A model generated the notes under the pieces. It did not search any database and was not told the DNA's origin. It worked only from the letters and a program-made list of their open reading frames with translations. A stretch of 64,000 bases of DNA from CAYVQZ01 sp964453435 (GTDB lineage: Bacteria > Abyssobacteria > SURF-5): contig CAYVQZ010000003.1 of assembly GCA_964453435.1 (NCBI GenBank), positions 1-64,000 of the forward strand, given 5' to 3'. The translations under genes were made by a program, and so were the position numbers. How positions within the stretch are numbered: the first letter of the stretch is position 1; each line of letters starts with the position of its first letter. Shown in pieces: positions 34,141-43,928 of this stretch.

Positions 34141-36381
34141 ATGAGAGGAAAAACATTCCGTAGCTCATATTGTTACCTGGCGATTATAGTCGGCGGTTCA
34201 GGAGTCGGCTTCCTTGTCCAGTGCCGAAAATTCGAGGGCGGATTCGACTCCCTTCTGAATGTGCGGCTGTTCATCCTCATGGCTTTTTTTTCGTTGGCGA
34301 CATACCTTGCATGGGAACTTGAATCTCTTGTTCTCGCACGCTTGTTTGCCCTATCGCGACAGGAGGTCAAAAAGTGGTTTTCCCTGAGCTTTCTGGCGCT
34401 TGCCATGTGCTTCCTGTACCCCTTGGCGCGACGCCTTGTATTTACAAATTGGCAGACCGGCTTCCGATACATGGCGCTTTCTGTTTTCCTGTTGTTTCTG
34501 GTGGCGCAGACGATTGCGTTCGCCCGCATTATGCGGATTGCGAGGAAACGGAGAGAGACATTTTACTGGGGACACCTCATCATGATTGTGCTCTGCATGG
34601 CAGGGCTTTATTCGATTCATCAGATGTCCTACTCTCGCGCCCACAGTGGAACATGGTCTGACGTGACGATTGACCATGTCACTCGGCGCGCCGTTATTTG
34701 GTGTGCGGGCAAGCCATACAGATTTTTCCACAATGTCAAACACCGCCCCGAAGCGGAGTTTTGTTTCGCTGTCGGTCCTGTGAAGATGTCCGGCGCACAG
34801 AACGAACAGTTTCGGCTTGAACTCACGTTGAGAAACAAAGACGGCGCTCGCATCGAGAAAAAATCTCTCACAATGCAAATGGGCGACCAGTGGGAGGAAG
34901 TGAGTTTTGAAATCGGGGTGAAGCAAGAGAACGAAATCTCGGCGGAAATTCGCTTCACCCCCGCGGGAGTCCTGCAGAAAATGCAACAACTGGTGGCGGG
35001 GCTACCCTGGCGCGAGCCGGAAGGATTGATCGCATTCACTCAGCCTCGAATGGTGGCGCGACAGAGTAACGCTTTCCCGAATGTTGTTCTCATATCGATT
35101 GACACATTGCGCGCCGATCATGTCGGAGCATACGGGCATTTCAGGGCAACGCCGGGGATCGATATGCTCGCGAAGGACGGCATGGTTTTCACTAACGTAA
35201 TTTCGGCGGCCACGTGGACGCTGCCTTCTCATATGTCAATGATGACTTCCTTATATCCCGCATATCATGGTTTGAACAAATATGAATCTCAGGTATCGAA
35301 TCTGCCCTATGAGACTCTGGCTGGTGTATTCCAAGCTAATGGATACGCATGCGCGGCCTTCACCGGAGCAGCGCTTGTTTCTTCGAAATACGGGTTCTCG
35401 AAGGGTTTTGACTCATATTATGAGGAGAAGAAGCTCGGAAGGGAAGCGAACGAGGCGGAGGAAGTTTTCCGTCGGACGACGGAGTGGATGGGAAAGCACG
35501 GACGGAGGCGGTTTTTTCTCTTTGTGCACACATTCGAGGCGCATGATTATCCGGCGGTAAAAGAAGCCCACAGTATATTCACAGACCCTGCCTACCAAGG
35601 TATCTTTCAGGAACCCTTCCTGTGGGTTCTCGAGAGGTTTCGCGTGTGGTGGAAGGGGAGTTACGATACGGTCTCGTACGGAATCACAGAAGAAGATGTC
35701 ACACATGTAAAGGACCTATACGACGGTGGAATCAGAGTCACGGACAGAGAATTGCAGAAATTTCTGATTTTTCTCCGCACGCGGGACCTATATGAGAATA
35801 CACTTATTGTTCTTACCTCCGACCACGGCGAATCATTTGGAGACCCACACAACAACGCGAGCATTACGGCATGGAATCATATCAATATTCCGTACAGGGA
35901 ACAAGTATGGGTGCCACTGGTGATGAAGCCACCCTCCACCCTGGGAATTTCCCAGGGAATGTCATTCGACGAGCGGATAAGCTCGCTTGATATCGCGCCG
36001 AGTATATTAGAAATTTGCGGCCTATCAATTCCCGAACAGTTCATGGGTATTCCTGTTGTGGATGCGCTGCTCGAGGGGAACTATGATTCGAAACGGAGCC
36101 TTTTCGCGGAGGAACCACTGTGGGGCGCTGTCGCGCTGTATACCGACACCACGGCGTACATACATTATCCCGACCGCGATCGCGACGACGAACTCTACGA
36201 CATGCAGAATGACCCGAATCAAACACGAAACCTCATCGACACGGTCCAAGCGAAGCCGGAGCTGGAAATCCTCAAGCAACACCTCCGCGAGGGCACAGGT
36301 TACAGAGAAGAAATGCTGGAGACGGTTGAGGAGATGGACGCGGAGCTTGAGAAGAATTTGAGAGCCCTCGGTTACCTGTGA
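34141..36381 (+). CDS. membrane-anchored alkaline-phosphatase-superfamily protein, sulfatase-like
   Basis: 746 residues, closest in layout to the minus-strand paralog at 28492: five N-terminal spans (GSGVGFLVQCRKFEGGFDS opens the first two), beta-rich linker, then VVLISIDTLRADHVGAYG, ATWTLPSHMSMMTSLYP and TSDHGESFG. Thr replaces the formylglycine Cys. The C-terminus ends ELEKNLRALGYL. It is the first of three same-strand paralogs behind one promoter. Extracellular desulfation, phosphate removal or transfer of a charged group to the glycan are all compatible. Confidence 0.85.
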   Translation: MRGKTFRSSYCYLAIIVGGSGVGFLVQCRKFEGGFDSLLNVRLFILMAFFSLATYLAWELESLVLARLFALSRQEVKKWFSLSFLALAMCFLYPLARRLVFTNWQTGFRYMALSVFLLFLVAQTIAFARIMRIARKRRETFYWGHLIMIVLCMAGLYSIHQMSYSRAHSGTWSDVTIDHVTRRAVIWCAGKPYRFFHNVKHRPEAEFCFAVGPVKMSGAQNEQFRLELTLRNKDGARIEKKSLTMQMGDQWEEVSFEIGVKQENEISAEIRFTPAGVLQKMQQLVAGLPWREPEGLIAFTQPRMVARQSNAFPNVVLISIDTLRADHVGAYGHFRATPGIDMLAKDGMVFTNVISAATWTLPSHMSMMTSLYPAYHGLNKYESQVSNLPYETLAGVFQANGYACAAFTGAALVSSKYGFSKGFDSYYEEKKLGREANEAEEVFRRTTEWMGKHGRRRFFLFVHTFEAHDYPAVKEAHSIFTDPAYQGIFQEPFLWVLERFRVWWKGSYDTVSYGITEEDVTHVKDLYDGGIRVTDRELQKFLIFLRTRDLYENTLIVLTSDHGESFGDPHNNASITAWNHINIPYREQVWVPLVMKPPSTLGISQGMSFDERISSLDIAPSILEICGLSIPEQFMGIPVVDALLEGNYDSKRSLFAEEPLWGAVALYTDTTAYIHYPDRDRDDELYDMQNDPNQTRNLIDTVQAKPELEILKQHLREGTGYREEMLETVEEMDAELEKNLRALGYL

Positions 36382-36565
36382 TGAATCACTTAAATAGAGA
36401 AATGCTTGACAGCGCTCCTGGGGGCCGATTGCTGTTGGCTTTGCGCACTGCAAAGAAGCGCCACCGTGCACGGCGTAATTGTGCGGGCAGAATCGATAAA
36501 ACAGTGTTTCGTACCGGCAGACCAAGGAAAACGAGAAGCGGGCACAGGGGCGGGGGGAAATTTTG

Positions 36566-38824
36566 ATGCGTCCCGACGGAGCGCCGATGGCGCGCGGAGC
36601 CGAGCATGCGAAGTGTTTAATCACCGCTCTGTTGGCCGGCGCGGCCCTTGGATTTGTTGTTCAGTACCGCAAATATGAGAAGGGGAACGACACGCTGGTG
36701 AACTGGTCGCTGCCCATTCTCATTATTACGTTTGCGGTTTGCCTTGTGTGCGGGTGGATGCTGTGGACGCGCGTTCTGCAACATGTCTCTTCCAGATCGT
36801 CTCTAGAAGCGCACAAGGCCGCATCAAAACCGTTTCTTCCGGCAATCCTGCTCTTTCTGTACCCCCTTTTCGGATTCATGCCTGTGGAAATACGATTTAA
36901 GGTTGCCGTTCTCGGCGCCGGAGCGGCAGGCATGTTGGTAGCGGCCGTGGACCTGATAAGGAACCGCAACGGATTAAGAGCAATCAGCGCTCGGCAGATG
37001 GTGGCGCTTTCACTGCTCTTTCCGGCATCCGCAGGCTCTGCCGTTGCCGGAAATATTGTGCACAATCTCCAGAAGAATCTGGCTTGCGCGCGGACAGAGG
37101 TTCGAGAATTGAATGCTCTATCCCGTGACCTCGAAGACCTGTCGATTGAACGCAATATTCGAAGCGTCTTCACGGTGAACAGGCAGACCGCTTTCAACCT
37201 TCAGGCCCAATTAAAACAGAAGCCGTTTCTCGTGTTCAGTTTGGCATCGAGGAATCCGGACCATGCACCGGATTACTATCGCGTGCGCATCGATGTGGAA
37301 ACGGAAACGGGTGAAGAAGAGTTTTTGATTGACGCGGTATCAGCGGATAAATGGGATGATTTCATCTATGACTTGGGCAATTTTGAAAATCAGGCGGCGG
37401 GCTTTCGCTTTCGGGTGTTTATTAACCAATCGCTTCCACGACACGGCTTATTGACTCCTGCGTGGAATTGGCAAAAGGAAAAGTGCTTCAACCTGGCAAT
37501 GACACCACCTCGAATCATTCATGGACTTGCTTCGGACAAAGATTTTAATGTCGTTCTAATCAGCTTGGACACCCTTCGGGCCGACCATCTCTCCGTTTAC
37601 GGTTATTCGCGAGACACCAGCCCGAATCTGGCGCAATTAGCTGAAGAGGGAATTGTCTTCACCAATTTCTTCAGCCCCTCCACGTGGACATTGCCCGCGC
37701 ATGTTTCGCTTTTTACTTCTCTTTATCCCTCTGCCCACCGTGTCCACAACCCCCAGAAGGAGGTCAAGAGTCTGAATTTCCAGACGCTGGCCCACCTTCT
37801 CCGCGGCGGTGGCTATTATACCGTCGCGTTCACCGATTCCGGATTCGTGGGTTCGGCATACAAATTTCACCACGGCTTCGACCAGTTCGACGAAAGGGGA
37901 TATGGCATCGAGGAAAATGTCGATAAGGCGTGTCATTGGGTAAGAAATAGCGGAGGGCTCAAGTTTTTCTTATTTTTGCATACATTCGAAATCCACGATT
38001 ACTTCTTCCTGCGACCCGAGCACCGAAATCCATACGCGTCGCATTACGATGGCAGAATCAAAGACAGTTTCCGCGATTTCGCGACCCAGCCGAAAGTCAG
38101 AAAAGCATTCGAGCTGCGTCCTGAAGACATCCAATTTATGATTGACCTCTACGATGGAGCTATTCGATATACGGATGAGGCGCTCCGGAAGTTCTTTGAA
38201 TGTCTAAAGCATACAACTGTGTATGATGACACGATGATACTTGTTCTCTCCGACCACGGAGAGTCATTCAACGAATTTCACAATAACGGCAGGTCCGTGG
38301 CGTGGCATCACGGCGGGCTTCCCTACGAGAGCATGATACACGTTCCCATGGTCATGAAACCACCGCTCCATTTGGGGGTCGAGCAAAAGGTTCTCGAGGG
38401 ACCGTATTCGCTCATCGACATCATGCCGACTCTCGCAGAACTTCTGAACCTGCAGCCTGAAAACCAAGTGCAGGGGGTCTCCTTTGCGTCTGCTCTCTTT
38501 GGGAGAGAAAGCGGCGAAAGCCGTCCGGTTATCTCGCTGCCCGCCCAGGAACGGTTGAATGCCGTTTTGGGCGTGAGAACAAACGATCTTAAATATATCG
38601 CGCACGGCAGCGGGCGAAAAGAATTATATAACCTGAGGAACGACAAGCGGGAACAGGTCAACCTGGCGGATGATGAAAACTTCGAAAGTGAGCTGCAAAC
38701 CTTTTCGGCGATTCTCGACTCTTACCTGGAAGACTGTGAAGGTTTTGACAGGCACGCGGAGTTTGGAGAAGAAATACCCGAAAATGTGAGGGCCGAACTG
38801 AAAGCTCTTGGATATCTTCAATAA
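36566..38824 (+). CDS. membrane-anchored alkaline-phosphatase-superfamily protein, sulfatase-like
   Basis: 752 residues from ATG 36566, which follows a GGGGGGAAA ribosome binding site. The N-terminal spans start LLAGAALGFVVQYRKYEKG, a segment nearly identical in the next gene. The catalytic domain has VVLISLDTLRADHLSVYGYS, STWTLPAHVSLFTSLYP and LSDHGESF. Thr again takes the nucleophile position. The tail reads VRAELKALGYLQ. Within the catalytic domain a 76-nt tract is identical to the next gene although the flanks differ. Confidence 0.85.
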   Translation: MRPDGAPMARGAEHAKCLITALLAGAALGFVVQYRKYEKGNDTLVNWSLPILIITFAVCLVCGWMLWTRVLQHVSSRSSLEAHKAASKPFLPAILLFLYPLFGFMPVEIRFKVAVLGAGAAGMLVAAVDLIRNRNGLRAISARQMVALSLLFPASAGSAVAGNIVHNLQKNLACARTEVRELNALSRDLEDLSIERNIRSVFTVNRQTAFNLQAQLKQKPFLVFSLASRNPDHAPDYYRVRIDVETETGEEEFLIDAVSADKWDDFIYDLGNFENQAAGFRFRVFINQSLPRHGLLTPAWNWQKEKCFNLAMTPPRIIHGLASDKDFNVVLISLDTLRADHLSVYGYSRDTSPNLAQLAEEGIVFTNFFSPSTWTLPAHVSLFTSLYPSAHRVHNPQKEVKSLNFQTLAHLLRGGGYYTVAFTDSGFVGSAYKFHHGFDQFDERGYGIEENVDKACHWVRNSGGLKFFLFLHTFEIHDYFFLRPEHRNPYASHYDGRIKDSFRDFATQPKVRKAFELRPEDIQFMIDLYDGAIRYTDEALRKFFECLKHTTVYDDTMILVLSDHGESFNEFHNNGRSVAWHHGGLPYESMIHVPMVMKPPLHLGVEQKVLEGPYSLIDIMPTLAELLNLQPENQVQGVSFASALFGRESGESRPVISLPAQERLNAVLGVRTNDLKYIAHGSGRKELYNLRNDKREQVNLADDENFESELQTFSAILDSYLEDCEGFDRHAEFGEEIPENVRAELKALGYLQ
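37599..37674 (+). repeat. 76-nt tract identical to 40077-40152
   Basis: Starting ACGGTTATTCGCGAGACACC and ending TTCTTCAG, the tract matches base for base between two paralogous genes; identity continues with two mismatches to the GCCCGCGCAT that follows. Neighbouring codons, including synonymous positions, differ widely. This points to recent gene conversion. Confidence 0.85.
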
Positions 38825-39013
38825 CATCTTGAGCTACGGCGAGGCGCTTTATTTACGGTATTAGGCGGTTGCTTTTTTTATGTCTCGGTCTGCCAGCGCT
38901 CGTGGCAGTGGCATATGACGCCAGGGCGGACTCGAAGAACCGGATGTCGACCAAGTTCTACGGAACAGAATTTCGCACAGACCGGACAGGCGGGTATAAA
39001 GGTGGGGGAAAAC

Positions 39014-41314
39014 TTGATTCACAGAGGTAGTTCGTCGGTGGCGCGCAGAGTGGAGCGCATGAAATATTCCTCAGCTGTTTTGCTGGCCGGCGCGGCCCTC
39101 GGATTTGTTGTTCAGTACCGCAAATACGAACAGGGAATTGATGGGTTGTTCGATTGGTCTTTCCTTCCGCTTCTGCTGGCCTCAATCGCCGCCACGGCTT
39201 TTGCCTGGGGCTTTTGGTATACGGTCCTGGTGTATGCTTTCAAGAGAAGCGCTGATGAGGCGAAAGAATCGGCAACCATGGTATTTGTCCCGCTGTACCT
39301 GCTGTTCCTTTATCCCCTGTGCACACCCCTGAAAATGAAAGGGATATATTACATTGCGGGAACGATTGTTTTTGCCATCAGCGCTCTTGTCGCCGTAGCA
39401 GACCTGGCTCAAAGACGGGCAGGCGTCTCAAAGAAAATCTCTTTTCATCATTTATCGCTGATACTCCTCCTTTTCCTCGGGACCGCAGGCGCCATTCTTC
39501 TGGGAAATGCGTTCCATAATTTGGTTCGCCAGTTGGAACACGCGCGTTCGGAAAAGACCGAAACGCGGACCACGCTCACAGGCGTCAAGCTCGATTCTCA
39601 AGTAAGACCCGCTCTGAATGTCGGCAACGGAATCACATTCAAAACGGTTGAAGAACTCCAAGAGAACCCGTTTCTTGTTTTTAGTGTCGGCTCTGAACAG
39701 CAAAGCGCCTATCAAAGCCTGTCCATTACCATATCCGCAGAATCAGCCACTCATCAGACTTCCTATCGAATTCCAATGGACAGCGCATTTGAAGGGATTG
39801 GAGAAGTATGGAAAGACTTCATCTGGGACCTGAATGAATTCAAAAATCAGGAAGCCCGCCTTTCTCTTGGCCTTGGCATAAACAGGTTGAAGAGACTTTT
39901 TCAAATATTTGCACGAAAAAGAACGTTTTTCATCCCCGCCTGGAATTACATCCCTGATCGGTATTTGCTTTCCCTCTACGTGGCGCCTCCCCGGGTAATT
40001 CACAGTCCTGAAAAAGAAGAATTCAATATTTTGCTGATATCCTTGGACACCCTGCGGGCAGACCACCTTTCCGTATACGGTTATTCGCGAGACACCAGCC
40101 CGAATCTGGCGCAATTAGCTGAAGAGGGAATTGTCTTCACCAATTTCTTCAGTCCCTCCACCTGGACATTGCCCGCGCATATGTCGCTGTTCAGCTCTCT
40201 CTATCCGTCCGCGCATCGAGTGCATAACAAAGAACAATCAATTCGAGAACTGGACTTTCCGACTCTCCCGCAACTGTTAAAGACAGTGGGCTATTATAAT
40301 GTGGCTTTGACTGACGGGGGTTTTGTTGGCTCGACATACGGATTCCACCTCGGTTTTGACTCGTATTACCAAAAAGGCGAGGATTTTGGCGTTCGAATCG
40401 GAAAGGCGATAGAATGCCTTAAGGAATACAGGGCCCTCAAATTCTTTCTCTTTCTTCACACATATGAGATACACAGTTATGTCACCATGAAGAACGTGCA
40501 CCAATCCTATTATGCCAATGCGTACAATGGCGAAATTCGAGGTCACTTTCAAGACCTCGTGCGGCAGTTGGCTTTGGAGCAAGGCAGGTTATCCTCTAAA
40601 GACACGCAGTTTATCAAGGACATTTATGACGGGGCAATCCGTTACACCGACGAATGCCTGGGAGAACTGTTTCGCGCTTTGAAGGACATCGGGCTTTATG
40701 ACAACACGCTGATCATTGTCACCTCGGACCACGGTGAAGCATTTGGTCAAGAGCATGGGAATAGAGAATTCATTGAATGGGGGCATGGCAGGATACCGTA
40801 TGAAACCCAAATTCATGTGCCTCTTATCGTGAAGATGCCGAAATCGTGGGGGGAGTATGAAGGACACATTTCCTCTGAACAGTCTCTGCTCGATATTGTG
40901 CCCACACTGGCGGATATTCTCGACATAAAGATATCGCACAAAGTTCAAGGGAGGTCGTGGCTGCCGCTCCTGAAAGAAGACGGTTTGCTGGACAGGCGAG
41001 CGTTGTTTGCCCTGCAAGCTCCTCACCACAGCCTGAATACTGCGATATCGGTACGACACGAGGGGCGCAAATATATTGTCTCAGATTATGGTTCCGCCAG
41101 GCAGCGAGAGGAGCTGTATGACCTGGTGAACGACCCGACAGAGTTAAATAATATAGTTGACGTTCCGGATGTGGCTGAGGAGCGCCGCCGGCTGTCAGAG
41201 GCGGTCGACTCCTACCTTAAAGATTGTGCAGAATTCGGCAATCGGGTGAAGGTCGGAAACGAAATATCGGAAGAGGTAAAGGCGGAACTGAAGGCTCTTG
41301 GTTACCTGCAATAG
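39014..41314 (+). CDS. membrane-anchored alkaline-phosphatase-superfamily protein, sulfatase-like
   Basis: About 766 residues from TTG 39014. This start is chosen because the upstream DNA aligns with the paralog at 36566 (GTGGGGGAAAACTTGATT against GGGGGGAAATTTTGATG). ATG 38915 and ATG 39059 are alternatives. Spans begin LLAGAALGFVVQYRKYEQG. The catalytic domain shows ILLISLDTLRADHLSVYGYS, STWTLPAHMSLFSSLYP and TSDHGEAFGQEHG, with Thr as presumed nucleophile and the tail VKAELKALGYLQ. It arose with the preceding gene by tandem duplication. Confidence 0.85.
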   Translation: MIHRGSSSVARRVERMKYSSAVLLAGAALGFVVQYRKYEQGIDGLFDWSFLPLLLASIAATAFAWGFWYTVLVYAFKRSADEAKESATMVFVPLYLLFLYPLCTPLKMKGIYYIAGTIVFAISALVAVADLAQRRAGVSKKISFHHLSLILLLFLGTAGAILLGNAFHNLVRQLEHARSEKTETRTTLTGVKLDSQVRPALNVGNGITFKTVEELQENPFLVFSVGSEQQSAYQSLSITISAESATHQTSYRIPMDSAFEGIGEVWKDFIWDLNEFKNQEARLSLGLGINRLKRLFQIFARKRTFFIPAWNYIPDRYLLSLYVAPPRVIHSPEKEEFNILLISLDTLRADHLSVYGYSRDTSPNLAQLAEEGIVFTNFFSPSTWTLPAHMSLFSSLYPSAHRVHNKEQSIRELDFPTLPQLLKTVGYYNVALTDGGFVGSTYGFHLGFDSYYQKGEDFGVRIGKAIECLKEYRALKFFLFLHTYEIHSYVTMKNVHQSYYANAYNGEIRGHFQDLVRQLALEQGRLSSKDTQFIKDIYDGAIRYTDECLGELFRALKDIGLYDNTLIIVTSDHGEAFGQEHGNREFIEWGHGRIPYETQIHVPLIVKMPKSWGEYEGHISSEQSLLDIVPTLADILDIKISHKVQGRSWLPLLKEDGLLDRRALFALQAPHHSLNTAISVRHEGRKYIVSDYGSARQREELYDLVNDPTELNNIVDVPDVAEERRRLSEAVDSYLKDCAEFGNRVKVGNEISEEVKAELKALGYLQ
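40077..40152 (+). repeat. 76-nt tract identical to 37599-37674
   Basis: Second copy of the identical tract, encoding the metal-binding-strand to nucleophile segment GYSRDTSPNLAQLAEEGIVF and following residues. Confidence 0.85.
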
Positions 41315-41375
41315 CGCCTCTGAATACAGTGGTCACTTGCTTCGCAGCGGGAAAACCAACCGCTTTTCAGAACCG

Positions 41376-42119
41376 CTACCCCTTGTTGTTTTCGCTTTTG
41401 GTTTCATTCACGAAGGCTCTCCTTTTCAGTTCACGAACCTCCGCATCCGACAGCAGCCGGTAGCTTCCGGTTGTGACTCCTTTGAGGCCGATGCCCGCAA
41501 AGTTCTCGCGCCGTAATTTCAGCACGGGATGGCCGACCGCTTCGCACATTCGTTTTATCTGCCTCTTTCGGCCCTCGCGAAGCGTGATTTCAAGAACAGA
41601 GCTCCGCGGATTTGACCGCACGAGCCGCACTCTGGCAGGCGCCGTGACGACTCCGCCGATGTGCAAACCTCGTGCCAGGGAACGTAACGACTTCCGTGTC
41701 AGTTTTCCCGCGACCTCTGCGCGGTAGGTTTTTTCCACTCCGAATCGAGGATGCGTGAGGCGGTGGCACAGAGCCCCGTCATTCGTCATCAGCAGCGCGC
41801 CTTCGGTATCCATATCGAGTCGCCCCACCGGATAAAGGCGAGCGGGCAAGTCCTTCACGAGGTCCGTCACAGTGCGGCGTCCATGGGTATCGGTCACGGA
41901 AGTCACAAATCCCGCCGGCTTGTTCAAAACTACGTATACCTTTTTCTCGGATTCGACCTTCTTGCCGTCGACTTTCACGATGTCTCTCGCCGGGTCTACC
42001 TTCACGCCGAGTTCGGTGAGGACACGGTCATTCACCGAGACATGCCCCTGCTTTATCAGTTCCTCGGAACGACGACGCGAGGCCACTCCCGCAAGCGCAA
42101 GAAATCGCTGGAGTCTCAT
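41376..42119 (-). CDS. rluB: 23S rRNA pseudouridine synthase, RluB/RsuA family
   Basis: The 247-residue protein has an N-terminal S4 RNA-binding domain (MRLQRFLALAGVASRRRSEE) and the catalytic loop VGRLDMDTEGALLMTNDG, with the Asp of GRLDxxTxGL making the pseudouridine. LREGRKRQIKRMCEAVGHPV is the conserved late motif. It modifies 23S rRNA (RluB type) or a related site. It overlaps scpB by 4 bp; scpB-rluB adjacency is common in bacteria. The C-terminal 20 residues are basic and variable. Confidence 0.93.
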   Translation of the reverse strand: MRLQRFLALAGVASRRRSEELIKQGHVSVNDRVLTELGVKVDPARDIVKVDGKKVESEKKVYVVLNKPAGFVTSVTDTHGRRTVTDLVKDLPARLYPVGRLDMDTEGALLMTNDGALCHRLTHPRFGVEKTYRAEVAGKLTRKSLRSLARGLHIGGVVTAPARVRLVRSNPRSSVLEITLREGRKRQIKRMCEAVGHPVLKLRRENFAGIGLKGVTTGSYRLLSDAEVRELKRRAFVNETKSENNKG

Positions 42120-42802
42120 TGGTCGGGATTAAGGGTCCGGAGCTCTTCAATGGAGGGAAGGTCGCTCAGCGCCTTCAGTCCGAAATGGAGGAGAAATTCA
42201 TTGGTGGTCCCATATGTCGCGGGCTTCCCGATCACGTCTTTGAAGCCGACGATTTCCACGAGGTTTTTTTCCAGCAGGGTTCTGAGCGTGCTATCGACGT
42301 TGACGCCGCGGATCGCTTCGATTTCGGCTCGTGTGACCGGTTGTTTGTACGCGATGACCGCCAGCGTCTCCAAAGCTGCCTGGGAAAGCTTTGACGCTTT
42401 GACCTTTGGCGCATAAAACTTTCGCACCCATGGCGCATACTCGGGCCGCGTCGAGAGAACGTAACCGCCCGCCACCTGACGAACAGTGAACGGGAACCCA
42501 TGCTGGTCGAGCCGTTCTTGAATCCAGCCGAGAATCTCCTCGATCCTCTTGTTGTCGGGACCTTCGAGCACCTCGCCGATGCGCGAAGCGGAAAGGGGCC
42601 GGTCGCTCACCAGCAGGAGAACCTCCACGATGGAGCGAAGCTGCTCCTCGGGCAATCCTTCGGCGGAAAGTTTCTCAGAGGGGGCGGTATCTTCCGGCGG
42701 CGCAGGTGTTCCCTCGTGGTCGTTTTCGGGCGCCGTCTCTTCAGGCTCCGCGGCGGGCGGACCCTGAATCGGCTCCATTAATTCATCGTATTCTTCTGTC
42801 AT
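42116..42802 (-). CDS. scpB: chromosome segregation and condensation protein ScpB
   Basis: A 228-residue protein with tandem winged-helix domains: IVEVLLLVSDRPLSASRIGE in the first and LETLAVIAYKQPVTRAEIE, IRGVNVDSTLRTLLEKNLVE and TYGTTNEFLLHFGL in the second. ScpB works with ScpA and SMC as the condensin-like complex. The first 55 residues are acidic and proline-rich, longer than in many homologs, and probably disordered. scpA would be expected nearby but is not in this stretch; aroF lies directly upstream instead, 15 bp away. Confidence 0.93.
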   Translation of the reverse strand: MTEEYDELMEPIQGPPAAEPEETAPENDHEGTPAPPEDTAPSEKLSAEGLPEEQLRSIVEVLLLVSDRPLSASRIGEVLEGPDNKRIEEILGWIQERLDQHGFPFTVRQVAGGYVLSTRPEYAPWVRKFYAPKVKASKLSQAALETLAVIAYKQPVTRAEIEAIRGVNVDSTLRTLLEKNLVEIVGFKDVIGKPATYGTTNEFLLHFGLKALSDLPSIEELRTLNPDQ

Positions 42803-42817
42803 GGCGCACTCAATTTC

Positions 42818-43837
42818 CTATCCGAGAGTTCGTCCCATTGCTGCAACGAGCGGTTTGATCTCGGTCATCAAGGTGAAGTATCGTTTGGGCAACAGGGATT
42901 GAAAGCCGTCGGAAAACGCTTGCTCCGGGTGCGGATGCACCTCGATCATCAGCCCGTCCGCTCCTGCGGCAATCGAGGCTTTTGCCATGGGCAAAACCAA
43001 GTCCCACCGCCCGGTTCCATGGCTTGGGTCCACGATAAGCGGCAAATGACTCATCGCCTTGATCACAGGGACCGAATTCAAATCAAGGGTGCTGCGAGTG
43101 GCGGTCTCGAAGGTGCGTATGCCTCGCTCGCACAGGATAAGGCGATAGTTTCCCTCTGACAATATGTATTCGGCGGACATCAGGAATTCTTGAACGGTAG
43201 ACATCATGCCCCTCTTTAAGAGGATGGGTTTTTCCACTTTCCCGAGACTCTTGAGCAGGGCAAAATTCTGCATGTTTCTTGCGCCCACCTGCAAGATGTC
43301 TGCGTATTCCGCCACAAGCTCCACATTGTGGCCGTCCATCACCTCCGTTATCACCTTCAGGCCGGTCCTCTCCCTCGCTTCCGCCAACAGCTTCAAGCCC
43401 TCCTTCTCCAGACCCTGGAAGCTGTAGGGCGACGTTCTTGGTTTGAAGGCGCCGCCCCGGAGAATCTTCGCGCCGCCCTGTTTCACGATCTCCGCTATGT
43501 CCAATATCTGGTCCCGCGATTCCACGCTGCATGGCCCGGCAATTATCTGGACCTCGCGCCCACCGAGAACGACGCCGTCGATGTTTATTTCCGTGTTTTC
43601 CTGCTTCAGTTCTCGGCTGACAAGCTTGAACGGCTTCAAGATAGGGACAACATCCTCCACGCCCGGCAACGTACGGAGCGATTCGAGGCGGGCTTTGCCC
43701 CGCTCGTCTCCCACCGCTCCGACGACGGTGCGTTCGATTCCTCGTATGAGATGGGCTTTGTACCCGAGGTTCTCAATCACTTCCACCACGTGGCCCAGAT
43801 TCTCCTCGTTTGCGTCACGCTTCATCACGATAATCAT
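42818..43837 (-). CDS. aroF: 3-deoxy-7-phosphoheptulonate synthase, AroF/type I-beta
   Basis: The 339-residue enzyme condenses phosphoenolpyruvate and erythrose 4-phosphate, the first step of aromatic amino acid synthesis. Residues 1-70 form a ferredoxin-like regulatory domain (MIIVMKRDANEENLGHVVEV). The barrel has IIAGPCSVES, ILRGGAFKPRTSPYSFQG, QVGARNMQNF, CERGIRTFE and IVDPSHGTGR, all typical of the I-beta family with metal-binding Cys, His, Glu and Asp. It leads the aroF-scpB-rluB operon from a strong promoter. Confidence 0.95.
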   Translation of the reverse strand: MIIVMKRDANEENLGHVVEVIENLGYKAHLIRGIERTVVGAVGDERGKARLESLRTLPGVEDVVPILKPFKLVSRELKQENTEINIDGVVLGGREVQIIAGPCSVESRDQILDIAEIVKQGGAKILRGGAFKPRTSPYSFQGLEKEGLKLLAEARERTGLKVITEVMDGHNVELVAEYADILQVGARNMQNFALLKSLGKVEKPILLKRGMMSTVQEFLMSAEYILSEGNYRLILCERGIRTFETATRSTLDLNSVPVIKAMSHLPLIVDPSHGTGRWDLVLPMAKASIAAGADGLMIEVHPHPEQAFSDGFQSLLPKRYFTLMTEIKPLVAAMGRTLG

Positions 43838-43898
43838 TGAGTACTATGCCTTTTTCTTTTTATCTAAAATTGAGTTTTTGCCTGAATTATCGCGCCCT

Positions 43899-43928
43899 AG
43901 TATATCGAGCGGCATGTTTTCTTGTCAA
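43899..43928 (-). promoter_or_regulatory. sigma70-type promoter for aroF-scpB-rluB
   Basis: On the minus strand TTGACA (43928-43923), an 18-bp spacer and TATACT (43904-43899), 62 bp before the aroF start. The -35 is perfect consensus. Confidence 0.7.
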
